DNA of 64,000 nt, taken from assembly GCA_049324695.1 (NCBI GenBank), contig JBMOMJ010000047.1, positions 124,001 through 188,000 on the forward strand, in the 5' to 3' direction. A program made the position numbers and the translations under genes. Origin of the DNA: PMG-095 sp049324695. GTDB taxonomy: Bacteria; Myxococcota_A; Polyangia; Polyangiales; Polyangiaceae. The stretch's first letter is position 1, and each line of letters starts with the position of its first letter. Below the pieces are notes generated by a model, which did not search any database, was not told where the DNA came from, and saw nothing but the letters and a program-made list of their open reading frames with translations. Positions 17,151 to 25,088 of this stretch are shown piece after piece.

Positions 17151-17621
17151 ATGATGGGAATGCCCCAACCGAGTGAACACCATCGCAAGCTGCATTACCT
17201 TGCAGGGACTTGGATCGGCGAGGAGGAACTAAGTCCTTCGCCGTGGGGTCCCGGTGGCACGGCTCTCGGGCGTTACATCGGGCGCGTCGATGTCGACGGC
17301 TTTTTCGTGATCCAGGACTACGTCGAAGAGAAGGATGGCCGCGTGGTGTATCGCGGTCACGGCGTGTTCGGCTGGGACGAGCAGCGTAAGACGTACACCT
17401 GGTATTGGGTGGACTCGTTGGGCATGGCGCCAACCGCACCGTCACGCGGGCATTGGGAAGGCAATACGCTCGTGTTCGAACACGACACGACGGCGCCGGA
17501 GCGAGGCCGTTACACCTATCGCTTCAACGACGAAGACAGCTACCACTTCACCATCGAGAACACGATGGACGGCGGACAGACCTGGCAACGCTTCTTGGAA
17601 GCCGAGTACCACCGCCAATAG
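17151..17621 (+). CDS. DUF1579 family protein
   Basis: 156 residues with the DUF1579 pattern HHRKLHYLAGTWIGEEEL near the N-terminus and repeated beta-strands (FFVIQDYVEEKDGRVVYRGH, FGWDEQRKTYTWYWVDSLG) forming a lipocalin-like barrel. The family has no established biochemical role. No signal peptide, so cytoplasmic. It converges on the ROK kinase gene with a short inverted repeat between them. Confidence 0.82.
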   Translation: MMGMPQPSEHHRKLHYLAGTWIGEEELSPSPWGPGGTALGRYIGRVDVDGFFVIQDYVEEKDGRVVYRGHGVFGWDEQRKTYTWYWVDSLGMAPTAPSRGHWEGNTLVFEHDTTAPERGRYTYRFNDEDSYHFTIENTMDGGQTWQRFLEAEYHRQ

Positions 17622-17635
17622 GCCCGAGCTTGGGG

Positions 17636-18628
17636 TTAGGGCCACAACAGCGCAGCGCCGAATACTCCAGCTGAATCGCCGAGCTCGTGCTTGAGAATCG
17701 GCGTGGTCAGTTCGTCGTTGAACACGTAGCGGCCGACCCATTCGCGCCCTTCGTCGTAAAGGCAATCCAGGTTCGAAACCCCGCCGCCGAGTACGACCGC
17801 GCTGGGATCGACGATGTCGATGACGTTGGCGAGGCCACGCCCGAAAGCGTGCAACAGCTGTTGAATCGCGCCCGCGGCGTGCACGTCGCTAGGCCGCCTC
17901 TGCACGATCTCGCGCAACGAAAGGCGCTCACCGCTGCGCGCCGCGTAGTCTCGCTCAACGGCGGGTCCTGACGCATAGAGCTCCAAACAGCCGGTTTTTC
18001 CGCAATAGCAGGGTCCAAGCTCTGGAAGTCCCAGGCCGAGATCGCGCCGCACGCTGGTAGCTGGCGCACTCGCGAGGCCACGCCAGGGGCCGACAGCGTG
18101 ATGTCCCCACTCGCCAGCGAGGCTCTGCGGGCCCGGCCAGACACGCCCGTGAAGCACTAGGCCGCCACCGACGCCCGTTCCCATGATGACGCCAAAGACG
18201 ACGCCGTCTCGGTGTGCGCGCGCCGCGCCCAGCAATGCCTCGGCGAGCGCAAAGCAATTCGCATCGTTTTCGAAGCGCACTTCGCGCCCGAGCTCACGAC
18301 TCAAGTGCTCGCGGAATGGTCTGCCGTTGAGGCACACGGTGTTCGAGTTCTTCACGACTCCTTCGCGACGTGTGACGGCTCCGGGCATCCCTACGCCCAC
18401 CGGCGTGTCGGCGATCGATAGGTTCGCGTCGTCGAGCACACGCCGCACGAGGCCTGCGGTGCCGGCCAGCACCGCATCGTAGCCGGCGCTGCCCGCCGTA
18501 GGAATACGCTCACGCGCCAGCACTTCGAAGCGGGACTCACTCGCGTCTTCGGATTCGAAGCGTCGCAAGAGCGCGGCTTCGGTCTTGGTGCCGCCCAGAT
18601 CGATGCCCAACGACAGAGTCTCTTTCAT
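17636..18628 (-). CDS. ROK-family sugar kinase
   Basis: 330 residues from the ATG at 18628; the longer open frame overlaps the next gene and lacks family homology. The phosphate loop GIDLGGTKTEAALL is at residues 7-20, the ROK zinc site is CYCGKTGC with a preceding HHAVGP, and GTGVGGGLVLHGRVWPG and VVLGGGVSN are present. Members phosphorylate glucose, N-acetylglucosamine or related sugars with ATP. The exact sugar cannot be decided; no transporter or sugar pathway gene is next to it. Confidence 0.9.
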   Translation of the reverse strand: MKETLSLGIDLGGTKTEAALLRRFESEDASESRFEVLARERIPTAGSAGYDAVLAGTAGLVRRVLDDANLSIADTPVGVGMPGAVTRREGVVKNSNTVCLNGRPFREHLSRELGREVRFENDANCFALAEALLGAARAHRDGVVFGVIMGTGVGGGLVLHGRVWPGPQSLAGEWGHHAVGPWRGLASAPATSVRRDLGLGLPELGPCYCGKTGCLELYASGPAVERDYAARSGERLSLREIVQRRPSDVHAAGAIQQLLHAFGRGLANVIDIVDPSAVVLGGGVSNLDCLYDEGREWVGRYVFNDELTTPILKHELGDSAGVFGAALLWP

Positions 18629-18684
18629 GTGCTCCCGCAGCATAGCCAAAGTCGCTCGCGAGGCCCGCCCCAGAAAGCGCGAGC

Positions 18685-19575
18685 TCAGCGCAGAAAACGG
18701 TAGGATACGGCGATAAAAGGTACGACGCTGCGTTGGCTCTCGAGTGACGAATACAGCGCGCCGTCCACCGCCCAACGTTTGCCCGACCAGCGAAAGCCGG
18801 CGCCGAGCACGATGCCGTGCCACTCCGCAACGCTGCGCCCCGACGGAACGAGTGTATCCACCTCGACGAGAACAGCGAAGAGCTCGCTGACGCGCGCCAC
18901 CACGCCCGCTCCAGTCGCTACGAACGTGGCTGGGCCAAGCAAAAATGTTGTGGCGCCTACGTTTGCACTCGAGCGACAGAAGCGATCGAAACAAGCCTGG
19001 CCAACCATGCCCACATGGCCGATCCAGGCGGGCCCATTCTCGAGACCTGTGGCGCCGCTGACGCCGCCGAACGCCGCCAAGCGATAACCTTCGCCACGTG
19101 CAAGCGTCGACTTGATCGACAGATCCAGCGGCACGATGCCTTCGATGGGCGGAGTCGCAGTCAGCGAGAGTTGCGTGCTGTCGTTGAACGCGTACGTCGC
19201 CTGCAGAACGACGATCTCGTAACTAGTGAGTGATGTCGTACCCGCGGGCTGTGTCTCCGCGGTGGGTAGCAGCAGCACGCGGTCGACGTGCGCGTCACGA
19301 AAACGTGCGTCCGGATTCGGAGCGGCTGGGGGCGGCGGAGGTGTGGGTTCGGTGTAATCGCCAGTTCTCGGCGGAGTGTAGACAGGTGTTGGCGGCGGCA
19401 CGCTGGCAACCGGTGCTGGCGGCACTGTCGCGACCGGTGCTGGTGGCGCGCTCGGAGGCGGCGGTGTGGGCGCAGGCTGCGCGACGGCAGGCGCGTCGTT
19501 CGGCTGCGCGAACGCGGGCGAACCGCTGCTCGCCGCGAGCACGAGGAATGCAAGGAGTGCGCTCACCCTGCCCAT
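18685..19575 (-). CDS. Secreted outer-membrane-like protein with Pro/Val linker
   Basis: 296 residues from the ATG at 19575, which begins a clear signal peptide (cleavage near AFAQ). Residues 25-95 form a Pro/Ala/Val linker with repeated VPPAPVA units. The C-terminal 200 residues look like amphipathic beta-strands with many Gly and aromatic residues and end in SYRFLR. I read it as an outer-membrane barrel tethered by a periplasmic linker. No named family. It is divergent from the envelope cassette that begins at 19642. Confidence 0.65.
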   Translation of the reverse strand: MGRVSALLAFLVLAASSGSPAFAQPNDAPAVAQPAPTPPPPSAPPAPVATVPPAPVASVPPPTPVYTPPRTGDYTEPTPPPPPAAPNPDARFRDAHVDRVLLLPTAETQPAGTTSLTSYEIVVLQATYAFNDSTQLSLTATPPIEGIVPLDLSIKSTLARGEGYRLAAFGGVSGATGLENGPAWIGHVGMVGQACFDRFCRSSANVGATTFLLGPATFVATGAGVVARVSELFAVLVEVDTLVPSGRSVAEWHGIVLGAGFRWSGKRWAVDGALYSSLESQRSVVPFIAVSYRFLR

Positions 19576-19641
19576 GCGCGCCGATTCGGACAATACTACT
19601 CGTGACCGTCGCCGGCGCGCGGCCCCCGCATTCCTCAGCTC

Positions 19642-20343
19642 ATGACCATGGTCCACAGCTTGCTGGTAGAACTCTGGGTTCACGCGCGCCTGGGTCACTC
19701 GGTGCGAGCATCGTGCCATCGTTCGGGTCTCGCCGCGATAGCTCTCGTGGCCCTTTCGTGTTCGCGATCCGGACTCGATCCCGGTGAGCTCGCCGCAAGC
19801 GGCGAACCAGTGCCGTTGCCCAGCGCGACGACTCCGCTGGATGCCGGCGCGCCTAAACCCATTCCTAGCGTTCCTGACGCTTCGCTGCCGCTCGGCTCGG
19901 GAGGCACTTACACCGATCCCGCGTGTGTCCCCAGCGGCGAAGCGTGCAATGGCATCGACGACGACTGCAATGGCCGGGTCGACGATCTCACGCCGCTGCC
20001 CTGCCCCAACGGCGGATTCAGCTACTGCGTCGGCGGTCGGCAAAGCGAGTGTCCGTCGCGATGCGAAGCCTGCATCCCCGGCAGCGAGCGAGTGTGCTTC
20101 ACGTCGTACTGCACGTTTTGGGGAACTCAGACCTGCACCGCTGATGGTCGCAGCTTCGGTGTCTGTCGTGAACGCCGCGTTCCATCCGAATGCGCCAACG
20201 CCGCGGGGCGCGAAGGCAACATCGCCAACCTGGAGCGCTGCTGTATCGACAATGGCTATTGCTGCGTGGACAGCCAAGATTTGGACGAAGACGGTGATCG
20301 CACCGAAATGCTGGGCCGTTGCGACGATGTGACCTGTAACTGA
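19642..20343 (+). CDS. Cys-rich lipoprotein with MopE-like motif
   Basis: 233 residues. A signal segment ends with the lipobox ALSC (about residue 40), so it should be a lipoprotein; an internal GTG near 19699 could be the real start and would give a more compact signal. The mature chain has more than 20 Cys residues and one CNGIDDDCNGRVDD motif, a Ca-binding or metal-binding signature seen in MopE and in many myxobacterial surface proteins. First gene of a same-strand envelope cassette that ends at 24764. Confidence 0.68.
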   Translation: MTMVHSLLVELWVHARLGHSVRASCHRSGLAAIALVALSCSRSGLDPGELAASGEPVPLPSATTPLDAGAPKPIPSVPDASLPLGSGGTYTDPACVPSGEACNGIDDDCNGRVDDLTPLPCPNGGFSYCVGGRQSECPSRCEACIPGSERVCFTSYCTFWGTQTCTADGRSFGVCRERRVPSECANAAGREGNIANLERCCIDNGYCCVDSQDLDEDGDRTEMLGRCDDVTCN

Positions 20344-20352
20344 CGCTGACGC

Positions 20353-21225
20353 ATGTTGCGCGCATCACGCTGCATATCCACTACGCTGCTGAGTCTCGGC
20401 TTAGTTGCGCCTGGCGTCGCACTCGCAGACAACTGCGCGCGCCCGGATTTGGCGGCTACCTTCCCCATCGATGGCGCCGCCAACGTGCCCCTGAATGCGA
20501 GCCTCTCCGCTTCGTACGAGCAAGGCGCAGACTACCTGGACGAGCCGGTAACGCTGAGCTTCTCGAACATAGAACGCTCGTTGAATGCTCGCTTCGACAC
20601 GAGCGAGAGCCGCTTGATCGTCGATGAACCCGGCCTCGAACCCAACACCGCCTACACGCTGACGTGGCCCGCACTGCGCGGCTTGAGCACGGCGGGGCAC
20701 GGGCTCGGCAAGACGATTTCCTTTACCACCGGCGCTTCTGTCGATTCGGCTCCCCCCGAATTCGAGGGCCTCGAAGGCGTGAGTTGGGATCTGGTGCATC
20801 CTCGCGACGAGTGCACGGACGATCTCGAGCCACGCCTGAGATTTCGCCTCACGATTGGTGCCGCCAACGACGACGGTGGTCGCGATTCGTTGGCGCTGAT
20901 GTTGTTTCAGACCCAGGGCCCCGCCGTGAACGACAGCGCGCCGCGCTTTCTCACTGGCCGCGCGCTGCCGAGCGGCGCTCATGCCGACGTCGATTTGACG
21001 GTAGATGACGCAACTGGGCGCGTATGCTTTGCAACCCTGGTGCGCGATCTGGTTGGAAACGTATCGGCAACCGGCAATGACACGCACTGCGTGAAAACGA
21101 CTGCTCCGCCCATCTTCTACGGATGCGCCTTCCCGAAGCGCCCCCCGGGGGGCAGCGCTTTGGACCTGCTGTTGGTCCTGGGCGTGGCGTCGCTGTTCGG
21201 GCGGCGTCGGTGGCGCGCGCCGTGA
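20353..21225 (+). CDS. Secreted Ig-like protein with MYXO-CTERM-like tail
   Basis: 290 residues. Signal peptide at 1-26 (cleavage near ALAD), then two Ig-like beta-sandwich regions; the first (about 35-135) has the bacterial Ig_5-like pattern FPIDGAANVPLNASLSASY and NTAYTLTW. The C-terminal 35 residues hold a Cys (YGCAF), a Pro/Gly stretch, a hydrophobic helix and GRRRWRAP. This matches the MYXO-CTERM type of surface-anchoring tail. It starts nine bases after the preceding lipoprotein gene and overlaps the next by GTGA. Confidence 0.72.
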   Translation: MLRASRCISTTLLSLGLVAPGVALADNCARPDLAATFPIDGAANVPLNASLSASYEQGADYLDEPVTLSFSNIERSLNARFDTSESRLIVDEPGLEPNTAYTLTWPALRGLSTAGHGLGKTISFTTGASVDSAPPEFEGLEGVSWDLVHPRDECTDDLEPRLRFRLTIGAANDDGGRDSLALMLFQTQGPAVNDSAPRFLTGRALPSGAHADVDLTVDDATGRVCFATLVRDLVGNVSATGNDTHCVKTTAPPIFYGCAFPKRPPGGSALDLLLVLGVASLFGRRRWRAP

Positions 21226-22028
21226 GGATCCGTGGCGTGAGCGACGTTGCTCTCGCCGCGCTGCGACCGGGACGCGTCCCCCTGCTGCTCGCGCTGTGCG
21301 CAGCTGCGTGTCGCAAACAACCGAGCGCCGAAGAGCTCGCCATCACGCGCACTCGAGCCGTGAATGTTCCCGCCAACGATCCAAGCGGGCTTTGCAGCGA
21401 CATCGCCGATGCGCGAGTGTGTTGGTCTGCGAAACGCGGCGAAGAGGTGTGGGTGGGCGAGCGGCGTCTTCCCGGTCCGGGCGCATCGGATCTTGGAAAG
21501 TATCGTTGCACGGGCAGCGGCGCGGCTCGCGAGTGTCGTTTGCGGAGCGATCTCGCGCCCGCCTTTCGCTGTCGCGGCAGCCGCTGCATTCAGCCGCAAC
21601 CCCGTGTGCCCGATGATGGGGAATGGGAGTGCGCCGATTTGGGAGGCGTGGTCTTGTGTCGTGGCGGCGCCGTGCCGGCGGGTGTCGCGCGACCAAGCAG
21701 CGATCCGGGCTGGCGTTGTGGTGCGCGCAATCGCTCCACCTTGGGCGAACGCGTGTGCCTCGATCTGGATCCCGATTATCCGCGTGGACGGAGCAAGAGC
21801 TTTACGTGTGGATACGAGATGGACGGCGCCGCGCTGACTCGCGTGTGTGAAGCGAGCGAGCTACCGGTGCTGGGCAGTCGCTGTCAGGGCGCGAACATGT
21901 GCCCTGCCGATGCGCGCTGCGTAGGTGGCATCTGCCTACCAGAAGCGTTTTCGCCGAACTGCTGGGGCGATCTCGACTGTGCGCCGCACCGCTGCGTGTA
22001 CGGGGCTTGCATTGTGAGGCACCGATGA
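21222..22028 (+). CDS. Cys-rich lipoprotein
   Basis: 268 residues from the GTG that overlaps the previous stop; GTG 21237 is an alternative. A hydrophobic stretch ends CAAAC, a lipobox. The mature protein carries about 20 Cys residues in spaced pairs (for example CRGSRC and CVGGIC), likely disulfides of an extracytoplasmic protein. No CxxCH heme motif is present. It overlaps the multiheme gene by ATGA, so a shared location or complex with that protein is plausible but unproven. Confidence 0.65.
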   Translation: MRIRGVSDVALAALRPGRVPLLLALCAAACRKQPSAEELAITRTRAVNVPANDPSGLCSDIADARVCWSAKRGEEVWVGERRLPGPGASDLGKYRCTGSGAARECRLRSDLAPAFRCRGSRCIQPQPRVPDDGEWECADLGGVVLCRGGAVPAGVARPSSDPGWRCGARNRSTLGERVCLDLDPDYPRGRSKSFTCGYEMDGAALTRVCEASELPVLGSRCQGANMCPADARCVGGICLPEAFSPNCWGDLDCAPHRCVYGACIVRHR

Positions 22029-24004
22029 GGCAGCTGGCCGCGCGCAGCGTTGCACTATTCGTGCTCGGCGCTTGCCAGCGCGATGAGCAGAGCAATGCCA
22101 ACACTCAAAGACTGGTCGTAAGTGCGCCAGAGCTTCCGAGCGAAGCTCTGGATGCGGTGCGCATCAAACCGCGCACCTTCGTGACGCGAGTCGAGCGGCG
22201 AGGAACCTCTCTTTCGATTGAGCTGCGCACGCCGAAGGAAAACCTCGCTATCGAAGCGCCCGGCGCCTGCCCGCTCGAACTCGACGTCCAGAATCTTCCG
22301 AGCCACGTACGGCTCGAACCGCGCATCGCGATTGACGCGCCGTCCGTGGAGGTCGGCTACGATGCGCCTTTCCAGCTCACGCTGCGAACCTTGTGCGGCG
22401 ACGGCGAAGGACCGCGCGGCACCGTCGCCTGGCAAAGCGAAGGCGCTCCGCTGCGCGAAGTGGCCACACTAGAACAGGGATACCGCCTGAACGCTCGCAC
22501 CGAAGCTCTCCCGCGCCGCTTACTGGAGGCACACCCGGGTGAGATTCTGGCAATTTCCCCGAGCGAACGTGGTCTCACTCGCGTGACAGCACATTGGACG
22601 GCGGCGGACGGCAGCGTTGCTCAACGTTCGGTGGTGGTGAGCGCTGCGCCACGTTCGCGCGGCCTGCCGAACGTCGCGCTCAACGAACGCACCTTGCTGG
22701 CAGGACAAAACTATCGCGTTCGAGTTCGCCCGCCGGGATCACAAGCCGAACCCAGCACTTGGGGGCCATTCACCAGCCTGGTGCCGGATGCACACGGTGC
22801 TTGGGAGCTCGTCAGCGGCAACCAGCGAGTACGCCTTCTGGTTGGCAGTTACGACAGCGTGCCGCTCGACTGCGGTCGCTCGGATTGCCACGCCGCCGAA
22901 GCGCGCGCTGCTGAAAACAGCCCGATGACCTCCGCATTCAAGCGCCTGCTCGATGGCCCGGGCGCAACCAGCGCTCTTGCATGCGCGCTCGGCTGCCACA
23001 CGACGGGCGAACCGAGCGGAGCCGACGGAGGATTTTCGCACTCGCTTCGTGTGCTCGGCCATGACGCAGGTGATCTACCCGCTTGGGACCAATTGCCGCG
23101 TTCACTCCGGCGCAGCGGCGGTGTTGGCTGCCTCGCCTGCCATGGTCCCGGGCAACTTCCGGAAGCTGCGGCGCGCTGGGGGATCCTGCGCAGCGAAGTG
23201 TGCGCTTACTGTCACGACTCCCCACCGCGCTACGGACACGTAAAAGCCTGGCGTAGCTCAGGGCTAGCTCACAGCGATCGCGAACCCCTTACGCGTGCCA
23301 GCAGCAATTGCGCACGTTGCCACACCACCTGGGGCTTTCTCGACGTCGCCGCAGAGCGCCTCGTCGGCAGCCGCATGCCGCCCACTGACGCGCCATTGCA
23401 AGGCATCGCATGCGCCGCCTGCCACGCCGTCCACGATGAACGCGCAGTCACACCAGGGCTCTTGCGTCGGGCACCGCTCGCAAGCACCTACGCGGATCTC
23501 CCCGAAAGCGCGCTCGAACGCAGCAGCGCTTGCATCTACTGCCACGCACCCAGTGAAAACTCGAGCCCTAGCTCATCCCTCATCTGGGCTGGCCGCGGCG
23601 CGATCGACCCGGTCTCATCGCAAACCATGCTCGGCCCCGCGCCGCACGCTTCGGTACCTGGTGGATGCGTTGGCTGCCATCGCAGCGACAACCGCAAAGG
23701 CGAACACGGCGCCGGCCACAATTTTCGCGCCACGCGTGAGGGCTGCTCGAGCTGCCACGCAGAGCGCAAACTCCCCCTCGATCTCTTCGACCGCGCGCGC
23801 GAACTCCTCACTCGCGCGGGCGTCGGCCCAAACTCCCAGGTGCCTGCACACACCCTCGTGAACCAGGGCGACGGCGTGCGAGAACGCGCCATCGAGCTCG
23901 CTCGCCTCGTCCTCGAGGATCGCGGCGCGGCCGTCCACAACCCACGCTACGCCGAATTCTTGCTCGATCGCGCCGAACAGGTGCTCAACATTCCAGTCCG
24001 CTGA
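22025..24004 (+). CDS. Multiheme c-type cytochrome lipoprotein (nine candidate heme sites)
   Basis: 659 residues from an ATG overlapping the previous stop. A short signal ends in LGAC (Cys 17), a lipobox. Residues 20-280 are beta-rich with no heme site. The C-terminal half has seven CX2CH motifs (first Cys at about 369, 393, 429, 463, 503, 548, 574) plus a CX4CH at 283-289 and a CX3CH at 320-325, spacings known in some tetraheme cytochromes. It should be matured in the periplasm by the cytochrome c system and may pass electrons at the envelope. The end (ARLVLEDRGAAVHNPRYAEF) matches multiheme proteins. Partner and direction of electron flow are unknown. Confidence 0.85.
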   Translation: MRQLAARSVALFVLGACQRDEQSNANTQRLVVSAPELPSEALDAVRIKPRTFVTRVERRGTSLSIELRTPKENLAIEAPGACPLELDVQNLPSHVRLEPRIAIDAPSVEVGYDAPFQLTLRTLCGDGEGPRGTVAWQSEGAPLREVATLEQGYRLNARTEALPRRLLEAHPGEILAISPSERGLTRVTAHWTAADGSVAQRSVVVSAAPRSRGLPNVALNERTLLAGQNYRVRVRPPGSQAEPSTWGPFTSLVPDAHGAWELVSGNQRVRLLVGSYDSVPLDCGRSDCHAAEARAAENSPMTSAFKRLLDGPGATSALACALGCHTTGEPSGADGGFSHSLRVLGHDAGDLPAWDQLPRSLRRSGGVGCLACHGPGQLPEAAARWGILRSEVCAYCHDSPPRYGHVKAWRSSGLAHSDREPLTRASSNCARCHTTWGFLDVAAERLVGSRMPPTDAPLQGIACAACHAVHDERAVTPGLLRRAPLASTYADLPESALERSSACIYCHAPSENSSPSSSLIWAGRGAIDPVSSQTMLGPAPHASVPGGCVGCHRSDNRKGEHGAGHNFRATREGCSSCHAERKLPLDLFDRARELLTRAGVGPNSQVPAHTLVNQGDGVRERAIELARLVLEDRGAAVHNPRYAEFLLDRAEQVLNIPVR

Positions 24005-24011
24005 GGTCCCC

Positions 24012-24764
24012 TTGTCGAGCTCCCCGATTCTGCTTGCCCTCTGCTTCACGCCGTTGCTCGCGCAAGCGCCGACGCCCTTCCCCGCCCCGGCGCCACCCAC
24101 TGCGCCTCATCCAAACGCCGCTCCCGCTCCAACGCCGGCGCCCGCTGCGACCGCTCCAATGCCCGCCCCCGCCGCGGCCACTCCAACACCCGTGCCCGCT
24201 CCAGCCGCGCCCACTCCAATTGCACCACCTACGCCCGCGCCTGCTCCAGCCACTGCGCCTACTCCAACCATCGCGCAGCCATCAACGGCAGCGCCCGTTC
24301 CAACATCCGCAGCAACTGAGCCCACGGAAACCCCGCCCGCACATCGCAACGTGGTTGCACTCGCTGGTTTCGCCGAAGGTGCGTTCGGCTACGCCGATGA
24401 CGGCTTCTACAATCAGCTCGCAGGGCTGCGCTTGGACTATCGCGCCGCGGAGCGGCTCAGCGTTGGCTTTGCCCTGAGCTACGCCAACCTCAAGGGCAAA
24501 AACGGTCGCGCTCACAACGTGCTTCCCGCCGCCATGCTCGAATGGAGCGTGCCGCTATCACCCCGCGTGGGTTTGCCGTTGCGCTTCTTCAGCGGCTACC
24601 TCCCCAAGAATGGGCCTTGGATCAAAGCGGCACTCGGCTTGAGCCACCGTGTTGGCCAACGTTCGCGCATCACCTTCGAGGCGCTCGCGCCCGCGCTCTG
24701 GATAGTGCACGACTCCACGGTCGGCTCGTTCGACGTCGCGCTCGAATACTCCGTCGAGCTCTGA
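24012..24764 (+). CDS. Outer-membrane beta-barrel with Ala/Pro/Thr linker
   Basis: 250 residues from TTG 24012, with GAGG five bases upstream inside the previous stop region. A short signal peptide (cleavage near LLAQA) is followed by about 95 residues made almost only of Ala, Pro and Thr in repeats, then about 140 residues of amphipathic strands (VVALAGFAEGAFGYADDGFY and similar) ending YSVEL. It starts seven bases after the multiheme gene and is the last gene of the cassette. A barrel next to a multiheme lipoprotein recalls porin-cytochrome pairs, but this barrel is small. Confidence 0.65.
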   Translation: MSSSPILLALCFTPLLAQAPTPFPAPAPPTAPHPNAAPAPTPAPAATAPMPAPAAATPTPVPAPAAPTPIAPPTPAPAPATAPTPTIAQPSTAAPVPTSAATEPTETPPAHRNVVALAGFAEGAFGYADDGFYNQLAGLRLDYRAAERLSVGFALSYANLKGKNGRAHNVLPAAMLEWSVPLSPRVGLPLRFFSGYLPKNGPWIKAALGLSHRVGQRSRITFEALAPALWIVHDSTVGSFDVALEYSVEL

Positions 24765-24845
24765 GCACGCATCGCGAAGCGCTCCGTTGATGTCCAACGA
24801 ATGAGCGGACACCCGAGCCGGATGTCTCACTCGCTTCTTCGAACT

Positions 24846-24923
24846 TGGTCGGGGCGGCAGGATTCGAACCTGCGACCCCCAGACCCCCAGTCTGGTGCGC
24901 TAACCAGGCTGCGCTACGCCCCG
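24846..24923 (-). tRNA. tRNA-Pro (anticodon GGG)
   Basis: On the minus strand the acceptor stem CGGGGCG (24923 downward) pairs with CGCCCCG. The anticodon stem CCAGA/TCTGG encloses loop CTGGGGG, giving anticodon GGG, which reads Pro codons CCC and CCU. The T arm has GTTCGAATC, and the 3' ACCA is encoded. Between the previous CDS and 25088 nothing else was found; the 165 bp on the promoter side contains no gene. Confidence 0.95.
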
Positions 24924-25088
24924 AACCCGACCAACAGCCGGAAATTCGCCATGTTTTTAGCTATGACCGACCGTTAGAAGCCCGCGCAACGTAGTCCTTT
25001 TTGGAGGGATTGCAACAGCTTTCTGGCGCCTGCGAGGCGGTACGCCGTTTCGGGTCGCACGAAACACACGGGCCGCAGCGTGCGTCGG

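Noticed and set aside
17622..17642. Short inverted repeat GGCCC/GGGCC after the DUF1579 gene as a terminator
   Set aside because: Only a five-base stem and no T-tract, too weak to call.
24765..25088. Possible small gene next to tRNA-Pro
   Set aside because: Only short frames without a ribosome-binding site were seen; the tRNA and its flanks explain the region.
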